NCBI GenBank assembly: GCA_020091685.1
Contig: CM034603.1
Span: forward strand, 14,351,773-14,415,772
Direction of reading: 5' to 3'
Length of the DNA: 64,000 nucleotides
Source of the DNA: Lutjanus erythropterus
Lineage: Eukaryota > Chordata > Actinopteri > Lutjaniformes > Lutjanidae
Part shown: piece by piece, positions 37,565 to 52,000 of the stretch
How positions within the stretch are numbered: position 1 is the stretch's first letter
How the letters are laid out: every line of letters begins with the position of its first letter
Notes under the pieces: generated by a model
Told to the model about the DNA's origin: nothing
The model's database searches: none
What the model saw: only the letters and a program-made list of their open reading frames with translations
Made by a program: the position numbers and the translations under genes

Positions 37565-38225
37565 ACTTTTACAATGCCTATAAAAAGTATCCATCCCCAT
37601 GGATGTTTTCACCTTTTACTGTTTTATAAATGGAATCATGGTCAATATAATTGGACTTTTTTGACAAAAAATTACAAAAACCTCTTTAATGTCAAAGTGA
37701 AAACAGATTTCTATAAAGTAATGTCGATTACATAAAAATATATAATGTAAAATAACTGATTGCATAAATATTCATCCCCTTCAAGTCATTATTTAGTAGA
37801 TGCACCTCTGGCCACAATCACAGCACTGAGTCTGTGTGGATAGGTTTCACTCAGGCTTGTACATCTGGACACTGCAATTTTACTCCATTCTTCTTTGCAA
37901 GACTGTTCAAGCTCTATTATTTTACATTGGGATCGGGTGTGAACGGCCCTTTACAAGTCCACAAATTCTCTCTTGGATTGAGGTCTGGGCTTTGACTCAG
38001 CCACTCCAGAGCATTCACCTTGTTGTCTTTAAACTATTTCTGTGTGGCTTTCGCCGTATGCTTCAGGTCATTGTCTTACTGGAAAATGAATCTTCTCCCA
38101 AGTTGTAGTTCTCTTGCAGACTGAATCAGCTTGTCCTTCAGGATTTACCATACTTCACAGTGGGGGTGGTGCATTTGCGGTGATGTGCAGTGTTTGGTGT
38201 CTGCCAAACGTAGCATCTAGTAGTC
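37565..38225 (-). mobile_element. Tc1/mariner-like transposon remnant
   Basis: On the minus strand the part ending at TAA 37789 translates in frame to a Tc1-like transposase C terminus: IIELEQSCKEEWSKIAVSRC, then ETYPHRLSAVIVARGASTK. Further upstream (about 37960-38210) decayed pieces such as GVAESKPRPQS can be read, with stops and frame changes. The 5' half of the transposase, including the DNA-binding part, is absent. A terminal sequence like TGCCTATAAAAAGTAT lies at 37575. It is a dead, truncated copy. Confidence 0.85.
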
Positions 38226-38264
38226 TCTGCTCAGTCTGTTTCACCAGCAAATCTCTGTATCTGC

Positions 38265-38430
38265 TGATGATGCAAGAGTAGATGTATCTCCCTCGTGTCT
38301 GGACTCGAGCTGTCAGGAAGGTTGCGATGTGTTTCCTCTTTCCAGTTACTTGTCTAGACCGGCCTGTTGGTGTTTACCTTCGTACGTCCATCTGTAGTGT
38401 AAACTTCCCTCTTGTCATTAGCACTACCAC
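38265..38430 (-). repeat. right arm of the ~165-bp inverted repeat
   Basis: Reverse complement of 37270-37440 (TGATGATGCAAGAGTAGATG, GTCTGGACTCGAGCTGTCAG, GGTGTTTACCTTCGTACGTC, CATCTGTAGTGTAAACTTCC). It begins about 40 bp beyond the Tc1-like remnant. Confidence 0.85.
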
Positions 38431-39599
38431 ACACATCATCCTGTTGTGTGACAGATCCAGACTAATGTGATGCAAGAGATACTCACTTGACTGCCTGCAT
38501 GGTGCACCTCTTTGTTTGAGTTGTGAAATTCCTGCCTATCAGACATCTTAAGTGAAACAAAGCATCAGTTTAGACTGTCACCATGTCCGTCTCTCTGCAG
38601 CTTGCAGCGTCTGTGCAGCTGGATCTTAGATACAACAAAACTGCAATTGTATGTTGGAGAAACTATAGAAAATAGAAGAATTGCAGGGTTTATTTTAATG
38701 GGTTTTCTTATACATGCTGGGCAGTTTTTATTCTCTGTCAGAGACCGGAAAATAAATTCCTGCACCAACATTAAATTATGCTTCATACACCGATAAATAG
38801 GCAAATGCATAATAAAATACACAATTAAATAATTAATAAACATTAGTCCATGTCAAATTAGAGTTCTATACATGCTTCTGGTGTTACTGCAAAATATAAA
38901 CCATTAAGTTTTCCAGTTTTGTGTGCGGTCCATGTTGGCCACAACAGCTTAAACTCTACTACAAGATTGTTGCTGTTTTAAAACATTAAATTCAATATCA
39001 AAATATTGAAATTAAAATTAAATGTGTCTGAAAGAATAAGTTAAATTTTGTAAGAGGGTAGAACACCGGGTAGTGATGCCTTGGCTTCAGAGAGTGTAGA
39101 GCAGAAGCCAGTCAGACAGCTGAAAACATTTAACAGTGTCAAACACTCGCACACATCTTGAACTAGTTCCCACTTAATATAACCTGGCCAATACCAGGAG
39201 CCAAGATTGAGCTCCGCTGGTAATGCAGCTGCAAATATGGACCCCAAACAAAAGTTTCTGCAATTATTTTTTAAAATGCATATTATTTAGCCTTTCTTAC
39301 ATCTTCATTACTTTGATTTCAAGTGAGGATATTACATTTAAGATTGTTTTTTAAATTTTCTGACTTTGAGTTGAAGTGAAGTTGATTGTGGCTGAAGAAG
39401 GACACTTCAGCCCAGACGGGATGGATTGAGGAGTGGGTGTCAGCGGAAGAGTGCTTTCCTTTTCCTGACCTTCATCATCAGTATGCAGAGCGTCAGTGGT
39501 GAGGAAGTGCATCGACTGGACAGCTGGGCTGTCAGAGGAACCAGAATAGTTTTGGTTTGGTTGATAAACTCAAACTCAACTTTCAACCTCCAACTTCAA

Positions 39600-39990
39600 T
39601 ACCAAGGATGGGTATTGTTAAGATTTTACTGATCCTAATACTGCCTATAGATATTGATACTTATCAGTACTTTTGTTAATTTTGTTTGACACAACTTAGT
39701 GCAAAAAATGAGCACAATGCATGAAAAGCTTTTACTGACTTTTTGCTGTAGAGATATCAAATCAAGTTGTTCCTTGAGTTAGTTCATTTAGCTGTATTTT
39801 CAATCAGTGAAATAAAGTGATCCCTCACTTCTGAACGTTTGGCCATGTCATGCGTTTCCAGCTGAATCTCTAACATTGCAGAAACACCAACAGCAGCACA
39901 GTTTGTCCAGTCGCTTATCAATATCTGGTACCAAACAGTCAGAAACCAGTACTGGTCTAGTACCAGTTCTCACAATCCATCGATATTGAA
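39600..39990. repeat. dispersed repeat with GGTATTGTTAAGATTTTACTGA start
   Basis: GATGGGTATTGTTAAGATTT, GATATTGATACTTATCAGTA, then GGTACCAAACAGTCAGAAAC and CAGTACTGGTCTAGTACCAG with CCATCGATATTGAATAC. It resembles a degraded fish repeat rich in GATACC-type words. A related decayed tract may be at 63560-63670. Confidence 0.5.
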
Positions 39991-42052
39991 TACAGGTAAA
40001 AATTTGTGACCACCTGAATCAGCTGCATAGCAGAAGAGTGCTTTATTGCCAGCAAACAGAAGTGATAGTTCAGTACACAAGAATGCCAGAGGGAACTGTA
40101 GTTAATGATCACTGATGTTGTCTACTGAAAGTGAGGTGATGTAATGAACTGTAAAGCACAATAAACATTCAGGAACCGTTTTGGGTGTAGTTGAACAGAG
40201 ACATCGAGGAAGCTGTGAACTCGCTGTCTGTATTCTCATCTTTCTGGTTTGTTCAGACACTCGGCACCAAGGGGGGAGTAAGGACATGAAAGAGGCAGAC
40301 ATAACTTGGTGAAACCAGAAATAGTGTCAACCAAAACAAGGACAGCAGTGGTGCTGAGAAAAAAAAAAACATCTGAGGAAATACCGGATGAAAGTTTAGC
40401 AGGCATTTAATTAGAAGTTGGTCCTGGAGAAAACCAGAAAGAAATAAAAAGAGCAGTAAACAAGAGAGTGTAAGAAAAGGGAAACGAAAAGCAAGCGAAG
40501 GCACGATATTTTAGAGCAATAGCAAAGATCACAGAGTAGATGCTCGTGTGGGAAGATGTCAAGTGCAGCCAAAGAGCCTGAAGCCAACACAGGACTGGGA
40601 TATGTTGGAGTGACTGGGAGTGTTTTTGGCCAATGTGATGTTTTGTCTGTGTGAATCTGCTGAAGTTTCTTTTTGCAACAAGGATCCTGTATTACAGCCT
40701 CACAGAATGTCACAGTAGACCGAGGGACATGATGATTCAGCAATAAGACATTGCATATGAATTGAAATGTTAAGATTTGATCTAACATTAGAGATCCTCC
40801 CTTGCATGTGCACTAATGCTGCAAATACATTCGCTTCTGAGCATCATTGCATGAATAAAGTATGAAGTTGCAGGTATGAATCAGTTTGCAAAAAGGGATG
40901 AATGCTTGGTAATGCTTGTATGTGAAAGGTCTTAAGTTTTGTTCCATTTGAATGAGTTAAACTTGAAGAAATCGTCTTTTGTGATAAACAGTGATTGATT
41001 CTGAATGCGACTTGAATGCGGCTTACCACAGTGGTGGCAGTTGAGGCAGAAAAGGCCCTTCGATGGATAAAAAGCTTACTGTGTGAATGAGCTGTGTCAG
41101 GTTTGGCCTGGGACGGCTGCCTCTTTTGACATGATCAGACAAGATTGTGTGTGTGTATGTAGTCAGCTCCTAAGTTTGCCCTCTCATACACATGAATTAG
41201 GACACCAAACCTAACACGCCTGGCATTTCAAAGAGGAGGCCATTTGTTGGAAACAAGTGCCCCATTTAGACTATCTTGATCCATGTATTGAACTGTGCCC
41301 AGAATCTCTACCCATCTCTCCAAAGCCTGGATTTGTTCACTCCTCTGTTGCACTCATGTCTCCTAAAGTAGAAGAATAAGTATCCAATATATGTAAGCTA
41401 AGCCCAGGGTCTTTCCTGTGTCAAATTTGAGATTTCTCTTCGAAGGGAGAAACAAATGGCTATTCATAAATCTTCCAAACAATGCTATCCAAGTTTAAAT
41501 GACATTGCCAAGATATGTGAAAGACAGGGTGAAAGGTAAATGACAGTCAGCGAACCAATGATGAAGTGATGTCTTGCAAATTTGTATGTGAAGACCAGAA
41601 AAAGTGACAGCATTGGTAATATACCTATAGTTATATTTCCTTGACGACTGCCCTAATGCCTTCAAGCAAATGGTGGTGCTGTTGGAAGCAGAATGATGCA
41701 TTATGGATGCAAAATATCTTCACACTACTTCTTAACTGGAAACTATTCCAGTGAACATCAGATTGTTTCAGTGTCACTTGTTTATTAGTTTTGAGCAGAT
41801 TCACATCCTGATGTCCTTAAAGTTTCTTTTTCCCATTCAGTCGACAGTTAACAGGGAGGACTACAGACTAATTTACAAGGTTGAGAAGCGACACATCTTG
41901 TGTGACAGCAGCCTTTTTATAGGGCTATCCTCAAAAAGGACAAGGTTTGGAAGAACAATATGGAGTTGTTGGGAGTTACACATCAGTGAACCACAGCGAT
42001 ACAGAAACGAGACTGGCTTATGTAATTTACATTAGTTATAAATAAATAACAC

Positions 42053-42274
42053 CCCATTTACACCTGATACGTTATCCAGATTGTTGTACAGCTTGTATTT
42101 ACACCCTCCTAAGATCTGAACACAGCACAAACCAGACTACCTCCAGATGTGGTCTGGCGGATCTGATCACATTCCAATCAAGTAGTGTTTACACCTTGCA
42201 TTAATATATGGCTTTCTTTATCAGGATAACACATCCAGAATACAGATCGCATTTTAATACCAGGTGTAAATGGG
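42053..42274. mobile_element. MITE with 14-bp perfect terminal inverted repeats
   Basis: CCCATTTACACCTG at 42053-42066 is exactly complemented by CAGGTGTAAATGGG at 42261-42274, enclosing 222 bp in total. Inside, further self-complementary pieces occur (GTATTTACACCC and GTGTTTACACC). No coding capacity. A target-site duplication is not clear. Confidence 0.85.
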
Positions 42275-45200
42275 AGTTCCCTCACTTACTGTATTTTTAA
42301 AAGTGGTGTTAGGAAGGATGTCAGGTGGATGGTTGGGGGTGCATAGTGTAAGTTTGACATTGCAGCCCATGGTTTCAATTGTCAATGTTCTTGTAGAAAT
42401 GTTTAAGTTATTTTTTTCCATCCGGATACTGATTGGGATACATGAACATTTCCCCATAGTGGCACTGGCATCAGAACATCCATTGTTCATTTATAACTCT
42501 AGTTTTTTTTTTGTTTGTTTTGTTTTTGGTTGCCCAAGCCTAACCAGGCTTAAACAATAGCAATGGCACATCAAGACGAAACTCAGATGAGTTTATTCTG
42601 GAACTGTGTCACGGGTCGTTTTTCGGAGGCACAGACAAATGACCTGTTTTTGACAGTAAGCAAATAACATTTCGTCCTGAGTCCTTTCCCTACATCTTGT
42701 TTACTTAATCTACATTTTGCCCCCATGAATTAAGTGGATTTGGATGTTCAAGAAGCAGCTGTGCCTTTTGGATATGAAGCTTATCCCTGCATTTAGCTCT
42801 TGACCTGTGCAGTCCAAAGTGATTCTAAGCATAAATGTTACAAGCTTGTGTCACTTGATTTACATTTAAAGTGACTGCAGCTTTCACAGTCACATGCCCT
42901 ACTTATTTCCCAATTACATGCCTGCTGCAGAGGCCCGGCCTGCTGTGTCACCGCAGGAAAGCCCTCGAGACGCTCTCATAGTTGATGCCTGATCATTTCT
43001 GGACACTAAGCAAATGGCCAGATTTCATAGTGACCTATTCATCACGCTCACAGATGACGGCTTAATACTTTGCACTACAGACACTGAACCAAAACATGAC
43101 TGTACTGTTTAACCTTAAAGTTTAGGACTTTACATTACTAGTTTTGCAGAGAGAACTAGATTGTTCTCAGTGACTAACCACCTTCCTTACCTGTTCAGTC
43201 TTTATCTAAAGAATATCTATGGTGTTTATTTTTTGGAACATCAGTGTGGTCAACTTCTTTTGCCAAGATACCATTTCCTCACTTCTCCTCCTCTGTTTAA
43301 AGCTCATTCAAACTCCTTGTCCGGCGAGGCTTTTGTGAAAGCTTGGCTGGCACGGAGACAGAGATGCTGCAAATACCTCTATCTTCACCATCCAGACTCG
43401 ATGGAAGGGAAAAGCTCTGTTCCTGCCAAAGATTGCAACGGCTTGTGCCTGAGTCCAGCTGGTTCTCTATAAACAGCACATGAATTAATGTCTGTTTTTG
43501 TTTTGATTCACTCCTATTTCTTAATTCTAGAGTGTGTTATTCAGCCATCGGAGACGGCATGACATGATTTTCACATCACTACTTTGCAAATTAACACATC
43601 ATTCTTTTTCAACGTAGCATTTCAGATGTATGTTGGTTTTACAAATGAACAAAGTGGTGTGTTCCTGAATTAAGCAGAGTTGAATTATTAACTGATGTTT
43701 GAGGGAAGTTAGTTTGCAAAGTCAAACATTGGAGAAAGTACATTAAAGGGGTACATATTCCATCTTTTAGCTACAAGAATAATGCATTAGAACTTGTCTT
43801 TTGTTCCAGGTTTAGCAACTAGTGACGTTTCAGTTTCATCAGTTGCTTTGGATAGAAGAAGTTTTATGCTGTCATGTATATCCATGTCTCTTGTCTCATT
43901 GGACCAGACTGTGTCCTGACCCTGCAGTTTATCCTCTTACATCACTCGCGTTGGAACTCGCAGAGGCTAAATGAGTGCATGCACTGTTTGTGTACATGCT
44001 TATGCCTCAATACCATTTTGAAAGTGTTTAATGCACACAAATCTAAAGTGGAATTTTAATTTCTCCATTTGCACCAAGAGTGCATTAGAAATGTTTAGTA
44101 TTTAAGCTCTTCACATGATCCTGAAAAGCAAAAAGGGAGAAAATTTAATTCATCCTTGCACATTAAGAGAACATGCTCAAAAAGCATATTTTTGGCAATG
44201 TCAGGGGGGATCCTTAATTAATTTTGTAAAACCTAGTGTGCAGAGGTACACTTTTGACCCAAATGCCAGATGGATCTTGCATGCTTGCAAGGTCATGACT
44301 GTGTGATTTCATCATATCTTTCAGAGAGCCAAAGGAAACTATCTCATCTCCTCTTTCTCTGCAACCACCACCCCCCTAGTTTCTCTCCAGACACCAGAGG
44401 AGGAAACGACTGCAATCTGCATCTCTGTCTCCCAGTGCTCCAACCTCCCTTCTGCCTACATCCATCTCAGCATCCCAGCTCTATTACCTCCCCCAACATC
44501 TTCACAACCCACTTCTTTAAATAAGTCTCAGCTTCGATCCACATGGGCCTGCGTTTGAGCTTTGAAGAAGACAGTTCATCTTCTTTTTTTTATTTAAATT
44601 CACACAGAATTTCACTTTACGAGGCTCTAATGAAGCTGTGAGTGTTGAAAAAGCAATGGATCTGCTGATAAATTCTCTTGCAGAATTAAATCCCTTTGGT
44701 CTTGGACTGTTCAGCACAAATGCTCTGCTTTCCGGCCGTTCAGGCTTTTGCCAGTTTATGTCTTTCATGTTTAAATGTTGGCACATATTCATGTTGCTGT
44801 GTGTGTTTTTATCCTGGAGAACATAAACTAAACTTTTCTAAAATGTAATATCATCTTAAAACATTCACTCGAAGCAGTAATACTGTCTTGATTATCATGA
44901 CCACATTCACACAGATGACTAAGCAGGTACAGTGTACAGAACAGTACAGTGTCTTTGTTGTAGACTTGCAGCCGTTAAAGGACACACGCCAGCTGTTGTG
45001 AGGATTGAGTTGGTGACATCTTGCTTGCAGGAAAACCATTGTCCTGCCCTGCTGCCTCACACATGCACATTTCCCTCTTTTTAGTCTCCCCAACTACTTT
45101 TCAAAAAAAACTTTAAAAGGGACTTGTTCAGTCTAGCTGTCAGAATACTGTCTGTTTGAAGTGCATCCATAAACATTATGCAACAATGTCTGTACGCCAT

Positions 45201-46999
45201 CAGTGACTGTACTGTGCTGTGCTTTCTGCCTGCCTGGGCCTGCCTGTCCCATTTTCTGTCTGAACAGGCTTCTACAGTTCTCATAGATGTTAACTCATGG
45301 GTCCACACACCGCACCTTTGCAATTCTGCTCAGACCATTGCAATTTTAGAATTGCATTATTGTAGATTTATATGTTTGTGTGACCATATGTAATAGTAAT
45401 TTAGATGTCCTGAGCTGATGTGCAGGATCGGGATTGCATCTGATCCAGCCATGTCATGTCATTTGTTTTTAACTTTTGTTATCTTTTCCACTTTTATCTA
45501 TCTCATGCTTTGTAATTTTTGCCATGGACTGCAAATCTCACTCAAACAGCCACAACAAATGACAGATTTTGAAAAATATGCATCATTAACAAACCTGTTT
45601 AAGGCAAAGATAAGGTTTGTTTATTTGATCCCCATTTGTCGTTACTTGGCAACATATATTAGTAAGAAAACAACACTTTTATAATCACTCTTCTCATGAT
45701 ATATCTTTATTAAAGTGATATATCTTTCCTAGCTTTGCCTGTTGTCTTTTTCATTGCATTTGTCCTTGATTTAGACAAAAATGATGTAATAAATGATGAA
45801 TAATTTCTTGCTGTTCCAGTGTCAAAAGGTCACATATTGCAGCTTGTTTAAGGATGTGTTTGAGTGTAAAAGATCTCGCTGCAGCTCCTCTCGAGCAGAA
45901 CTGCTCTGGCCTCCTGTGCATCCCAGTGGAGTTGTGAGCTTTTGCTTTGGCAGGCCTCCTCTGCCTTGCTCTGCTTTTGCAGTCCTGTATAATAGGGCAT
46001 ATCTCAGCCCACTACAAATAAGCCTCCTTATTTTTTGCCTTTTCCATTTTCTGAGTTGTAATCTGATAGGGCCGAGGCCATTGGCAGTTATTCCTCTGCA
46101 CTGTGGAGCTGTCACATGATGCTGGCAGACAGAGCACTGTTTCTGACTCTCTCTGTGAGTCCATGTTTTACAAAATAATCCCATGCACCGCTGTCTGCCC
46201 ATTGACCAACAGTTGCTACTACTTCTACCCCCGCAAATCCTCTTGTACAACATCTCCCAATCCCTCGGATAACATTTGGCGTCATAACTAGATCAGGAGT
46301 GGTATGTGTGTAAGTCGTTTTTATTCAGAGACTGGTGACATTTGGGGTTTAGGTGTCACCAGATGCTTTCATAGGAGAAGCCTTGATTTTGTTGTGACTC
46401 ACCTCCCCGAAGCCTTCTTTTCATCTCGGAGATTGGAGGATAAATGGCCAAGGTGTGTTTGTCTTTGGTTGCAACGTGTTGGGACCTGATGGAATGCAAA
46501 ATGACAACAGCTCCAGTGGCCTTCTTAAAAGAGGAGATTTGTGTTTGAAAGACATTTGCCTTTAATATGTACAGAAGGCTCTGTATGTGTGAGGATGTGC
46601 CAGAGTGTGTCAGATCACTGATGTCATCTCTGAGAGATAGATGTTTGTGTGTTTTTATGATAGTGCAGGAGAGAGAAAACACAGTCTGGACAACCAGAAT
46701 TCATTCCATGCACACACCCAGAGTAGATTTAAATCAGAATTTATCACTGAGAGCTCTTTAGAGCTTTTAATTTTAATGCTTGCTGTGGGAACATTTTGGA
46801 AGATTGTTGATTTGGGTTGATTGGTTGGGCCATTGTTTGGGTTAATCTTGCAGCTTTACTCAGAACGGCAACAAGAGTAGTTTGCATACTGTATACCTCA
46901 CACAAAGATTTTGGTAAAATAATGGGGAAAGATATGTTTACGGTACAGTCAGACTCTACACACAATTTGTGCTAAATGGTGCAAATAATGGTTGTCAGC

Positions 47000-47370
47000 T
47001 TTTTTTTTTTTAATTCAAGCTGGCTTTGAATTGGTGGGTGATAATTGCCCCAAAATAATATCAAGGTATTGCTATTCTTGATGATATGACAAAATACTGA
47101 AAAATAATTTTGGTTTGGAACTCACCATAGCTGTTGAGCTCCCCTCATGGATTTTTTGCCCCTTCTTGTACTCATCTAGATGATTCTGCTTGAGGTGGTG
47201 AAATAATTTTGCTTTTAGCTGGTAGCAATGTTACCTTCGCCTTCAGCCTTAAATGTTGATGCTGAGTCAAGCGGTGTCATTACATGAACAAGTCAGAATA
47301 TTGCCATTATCATGGTATGGATTTTAAAATCATATAACACCGATATTATTTTGAATGATATATCCCCAGT
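47000..47370. repeat. degraded AT-rich dispersed repeat
   Basis: AATAATATCAAGGTATTGCTA and later GAATATTGCCATTATCATGG, ATCATATAACACCGATATTA and ATATCCCCAGTACAACCCTG. The closing CCCAGTACAACCCT suggests a repeat end. A possibly related tract is at 19845-20000 (GGCTGCACGGTACGGTAG). Confidence 0.4.
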
Positions 47371-48819
47371 ACAACCCTGTGCAAGGCTTTTGGCTGATCC
47401 AAATCTGCTAAATTGATTTAGCTGGTGCTGCCAACTTCACAGCAGAGTCCATATCATACTGTATGTCGCAACTGACAGGAACTACAGGATATTGTGAAAA
47501 AGTAATAAAATGCATGGAAAATCTAATAAACCTACTGACGTAAGAAACTGGAGTGTATGAAATCTGGCGACATTACATTATTACATACCAGCAAGGCTTC
47601 TCTTTTAAAGTGTGTAACATGTTAGCGGGTGTAGTAGCAAGAACGATATCAGAACACGAATGTGTGAAATGACACAAATCATTACATTTTTACTTCATTG
47701 TCTGTCAAGGCCTTTTTTAATATCTAAAATGATGCTTTTGAATTATAGGAGAATCCCACTGTCCTAGAATTGTGTTAATATTTCCCAAGTTGAGGCATAC
47801 ACAGCTGTCATGTTGCACTAATGACACACATCTGCGCAAAGATGATCTTTGCTGTGTTTTTCAGGTTTCACTGTATAAACTCATTTAAGGCTAACCATTA
47901 CATATAGCTTTATGTTTGGTGACATGCAAATGTGTTTTGAGTATTTTTTCCCCCCAAGGCTGCTTGTAATTGAAGAACTGGTTCTATTTTAGTGTCATTT
48001 TATTTATTGCTGTGTTTTGCAAAATGTACTCTTATGTAACATTTGTCCCCTTGCTGCCCCACAATACATGTTGAGCGTAATCTCATCATCATCATAGGAG
48101 AGGGGTACATTTATTTTTTTTGCAAGTGATCACCTTTTCTTTCCTTTGCATTACTTTTATCTCTTCAATTTCCTGTGTTTGCGCTCATTCTTCATATGTC
48201 CGTCACCATCAGCAGTCAGCAATCTTCCTTCATCATCTTTTTCTCATTATGTATCAGGCTTTTTTAATTTTGGCCTCGGCAGGCTCTGTTGGCCTCTAAA
48301 ACCAGCCATCCCTTCAGGATCAGTTCAATGACACATACGGTTTGCTTCAGGTTCAGACATCATCCACTCTTATCGTCTACTCGACAGCTCCCCACCCACT
48401 CCCCTCAGGAGCGCTGGGGACGACCATTTCCTCCTCACACTCCCCATGTCATCCTCTGATTGGCTGAGGCGAGAACTCTGAGTGACCCCTGGGAATGATG
48501 TCAGCTGGTCTCCATGACTGTGGTGTGTGTGTGTCGTCCGGAGGGACAGCCTGGGATGTGTCACTGTTTGAGAGGACCAGAGCTCTTCTTGGCCGAGCTT
48601 CTGTCAGCGCTGGTGTGAACAAAGCCAAGTTTGAGGCTGCGTTAAGTGTTGGTCTGGGTTCATCTGCTGGGAGTGGGGAGTTTAAGAACACATGGACACA
48701 GCTGTGCTGTTACTATCTGCTGGGTGGTTTGGGTCTCTTGTCCAAAAAAAGATGGGTGTTAATACAAATCACATGAATGCAAATCAGTATGGGTCTTAAA
48801 ATGTTGCCTTTAAGCTGCA

Positions 48820-49080
48820 ACCAATTATTATTTTTAGTACAGATCGATCTTTAATGTACATTTTTGGTTTAAACTATAAAATGCCAAGAAATGATGAGCA
48901 GGTAGGGCATTGCTTAACACCTCTGCTAAATAATTTCTTGGTGGGGAAACCCTGTTTCATTTACAATGACAAAAATGGAGCAAATCCTCACATTTGATCA
49001 GCAAAGCTTTTTGTTTTTTTCTCCATGATTGATTTTATAATTGATTTTTATAATTGTCATTAATTGCTTAATTGGTTAGG
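48820..49080. repeat. dispersed fish repeat copy
   Basis: AAGCTGCAACCAATTATTAT, then AAACTATAAAATGCCAAGAA, and TTGATTTTATAATTGATTTT with GTCATTAATTGCTTAATTGG. Same family as 12140-12445, with an insertion in the middle. Confidence 0.6.
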
Positions 49081-52000
49081 CTGATTAATGTCAAAAAACA
49101 TTCACGCTGCATATTGGGGAGTCTAAAAACAAATTTTGTATCATTAAGAGTAAATTTAGTTCTGCTAAGAGCTTGTGACAAGGCTCTTTGGTTTATTTCC
49201 TCATTTGTGCCCCCAACAAACCAACCTTTCATGTCTCAATTCTACAATTCTTCTCTCTCTCCCTGGTGGTGTTATGTTTTCTGTCAATGCACTGTAGTGC
49301 TATTATATTCTATTGCTTCCTGCACAGTGCCAACATCTTCTGCTGTTTCCTGAGAACTTCTGATCAAACACTTCAGCTTCCTTGCTTAAGAACCTGGTTT
49401 AAAAAAGGACACAACTAGAGGCAGGTGACATGCAAAAGACTATTCTGAAATATTATCTTTTTGCCTGTTTATTTGTAACTTGTTGACACATTATGAACTT
49501 TCAGTTGTCCAGGTCCCTTCTTCTTTCCATTGTCCATGGACTAATCCACATACAATACTATAAGTATAAACACATATAAGTACAAACAATACTTCCAAGA
49601 TATCTGAGAAGCTAGACTTAGATTTTTGGTTGCTTTGGGTAGGGAATATAACTGCCACGTTAATTTGAATTAGCCAAAAGCAAACCAGCAGAATGTCATC
49701 ATATTTGGCAATTTTACGTAATAAGTTTTCTTGGTTTTTTTTGTTTTCTTTTTATAAAAAATCAATGCATGAAACGCTCTCTGGAAAGAAGAAGGAAGTT
49801 GCTTTGGTTGAACCAGTTCTTTATAGCTCTTTGATGTTTTGTCTGACAGACTTCCACCTCTGACAGACAGGATTTCCTCCTGTCACATTCTGCCAGAAAC
49901 CAGATGAGAGTAACCACAAGATTGTCTCCTGATAGCAGTCAATCATTGCGCCATAGGGAGTGCCTCAGGTGACTGTATATTGTAATACAGTGCAGCTCTG
50001 ACCATAATCAAATACAATCTTAAATTCCTGATGCTTGTCTGCTGATAGATGAGGTTGATTGCATTGAAACGGCAGAGGGTCAGTAACAGAAAATTGCAGT
50101 GGATTGACATGCAGATCTTTGGCCGACCATCCAGAATTTCTTGTCATGTATTTTAAACTCCCCCTGTCCAGTACTACATTCATGAGTATGAAATTATAGA
50201 TGGCCTAGAAATGAACTATCGAGTCCTGTAATGGCAGTGACGACCTTTCAGCTGCTGATCCTGATGGCTTCGCTTTGTTCAGGCTCAATAGATTGTTCAT
50301 CTGATCTGAGGCAGCTGCCTGTAGAGTCTCCTGCACCTGTTAGATGCTGTCATTTCTGCTAACCACCCTCGACATCTGACGTTCTCTTGCTGTCACATCC
50401 ACAGATTTGTAGCACGTGTCTTTGTGAGAATTAGCTTGTTTTGTTAATCTGAAAGATACAGAACTGTTGAGTTTTTTATAATTTCCCTTCTTTCAAGAAT
50501 GCGGGATAATTTCCTACTCTCCAGGTTGGACATGTTTTGTTGCTCAAGGCCAGTGAAACCTGAAACCCTGTCTTGTGAATATGGGCGGGAATCTCTCGGC
50601 ACCGATGATGATGACTATCATTGATGTATCTTGATGCATCAGAATTTTAAGCTTTTAAGCCACGGGTTGCCGGCTGGATTGTATCCATCTGTAGTTTGCA
50701 TCCATTACCTTTCACCATCCAGTTGGTGTAGCTCATCATGCAAAATTGTAAAAGCTAATCCTAATGTTGAGAAATGTGTTTTAAATTTAAGGTTGTTGAC
50801 TTTTCTGTATTGATTCATCTAAGAAATGATGATTTTCCCCACTTCCACTTTCACCCTGTCAGCTGCTCTGCTTTAAGGAATGCAATATACATTTATTTAA
50901 AAAATATACTATTTCAAGTAGCCTTTACACTGAGCCAAGATTGCTAATAAAATACCCTGATTATAGTGTGATTTTGTGCTGCATGAAAAGATTATTCACT
51001 ACCTGATACAGCTGTCAAAACCTGGCATTTAAATGGAAACGGAGTGAGGCGCTCAAGTATCAACACAATCTCTCAAGCAGTTCACCCTGTGCAGTTTCTC
51101 ATTGCTTTGCCAGAGTATCAATAACCAGCAACACTGTGGTAATCTGATACACACCGTCTCTGAAGTACGAGAACGGGTTATTGTGTTGCAGCGTGTGTCC
51201 CCTCTCAGGTCTCTTTCAAGAGCTAGACGGCAGTTACACATGGACACACACAGACAAGCTCCATGCATATAATGTCACAAACACACACACACACACTATA
51301 CTTACACACAAGATTCTACGCAAGTATAAAGCTTGTTGTGCACATGCAGGTCATTTGCAGTGTTGCACACTGGGCTCACTGCCTGCCACAGGAGAGGAGG
51401 ATCAGAGGAGTGTGTAGTTTAATATTCGGATAAGATGTGGAAACACCACTATGCTCTCAAGAGGAAACTCAAAGTAGAGTCTTGTCAGGTGCAGGTATGT
51501 TTGAACATTACCTCTGGTGCTCTGTGAATGCCCTGCATCATCTTTTACTCTGTTTGCGTTTGTTGTTGTGCCACAGAACTCTTCTGACTTCTGTCATGTA
51601 CTCATATCTGTCTAGTGTTAATACTCTGGTCATGTTTTCATGTGCACATTCATGCTTACGAGGAATTCCCTGAGCAGAGTTTCAGGATCAGGATCTGGTC
51701 AGATCCAGGCTCTTTTTGATGGACTGAAACTGTAAAGCCTGATCTGTTTTTTTTCCCCCTTGTTTGCTTGGAGAAGGCCAGCTGTGTGCCCAGTTGTACA
51801 GTTACAACACTGAAACAATGAGTGGCTTGTGACTGAACTGAGGAGCACCTAAAATAAATAAACAGCACTCAACAGTTTCAGACTATGACAGCAGTTAGTA
51901 GGGAGTGATGTGGGCAGAGTTGCTTATGGTGAAAACAAATAAAGAAACTTTTGTTTTTTATTTTAACATGAGCAACATTTTGCAGGTCACTGTTGGGGTG

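Noticed and set aside
45822..46253. A 143-codon minus-strand frame, overlapped by a plus-strand frame of 108 codons
   Set aside because: Both strands stay open because of base composition. No motif is recognised in either; possibly a conserved noncoding element, but unsupported.
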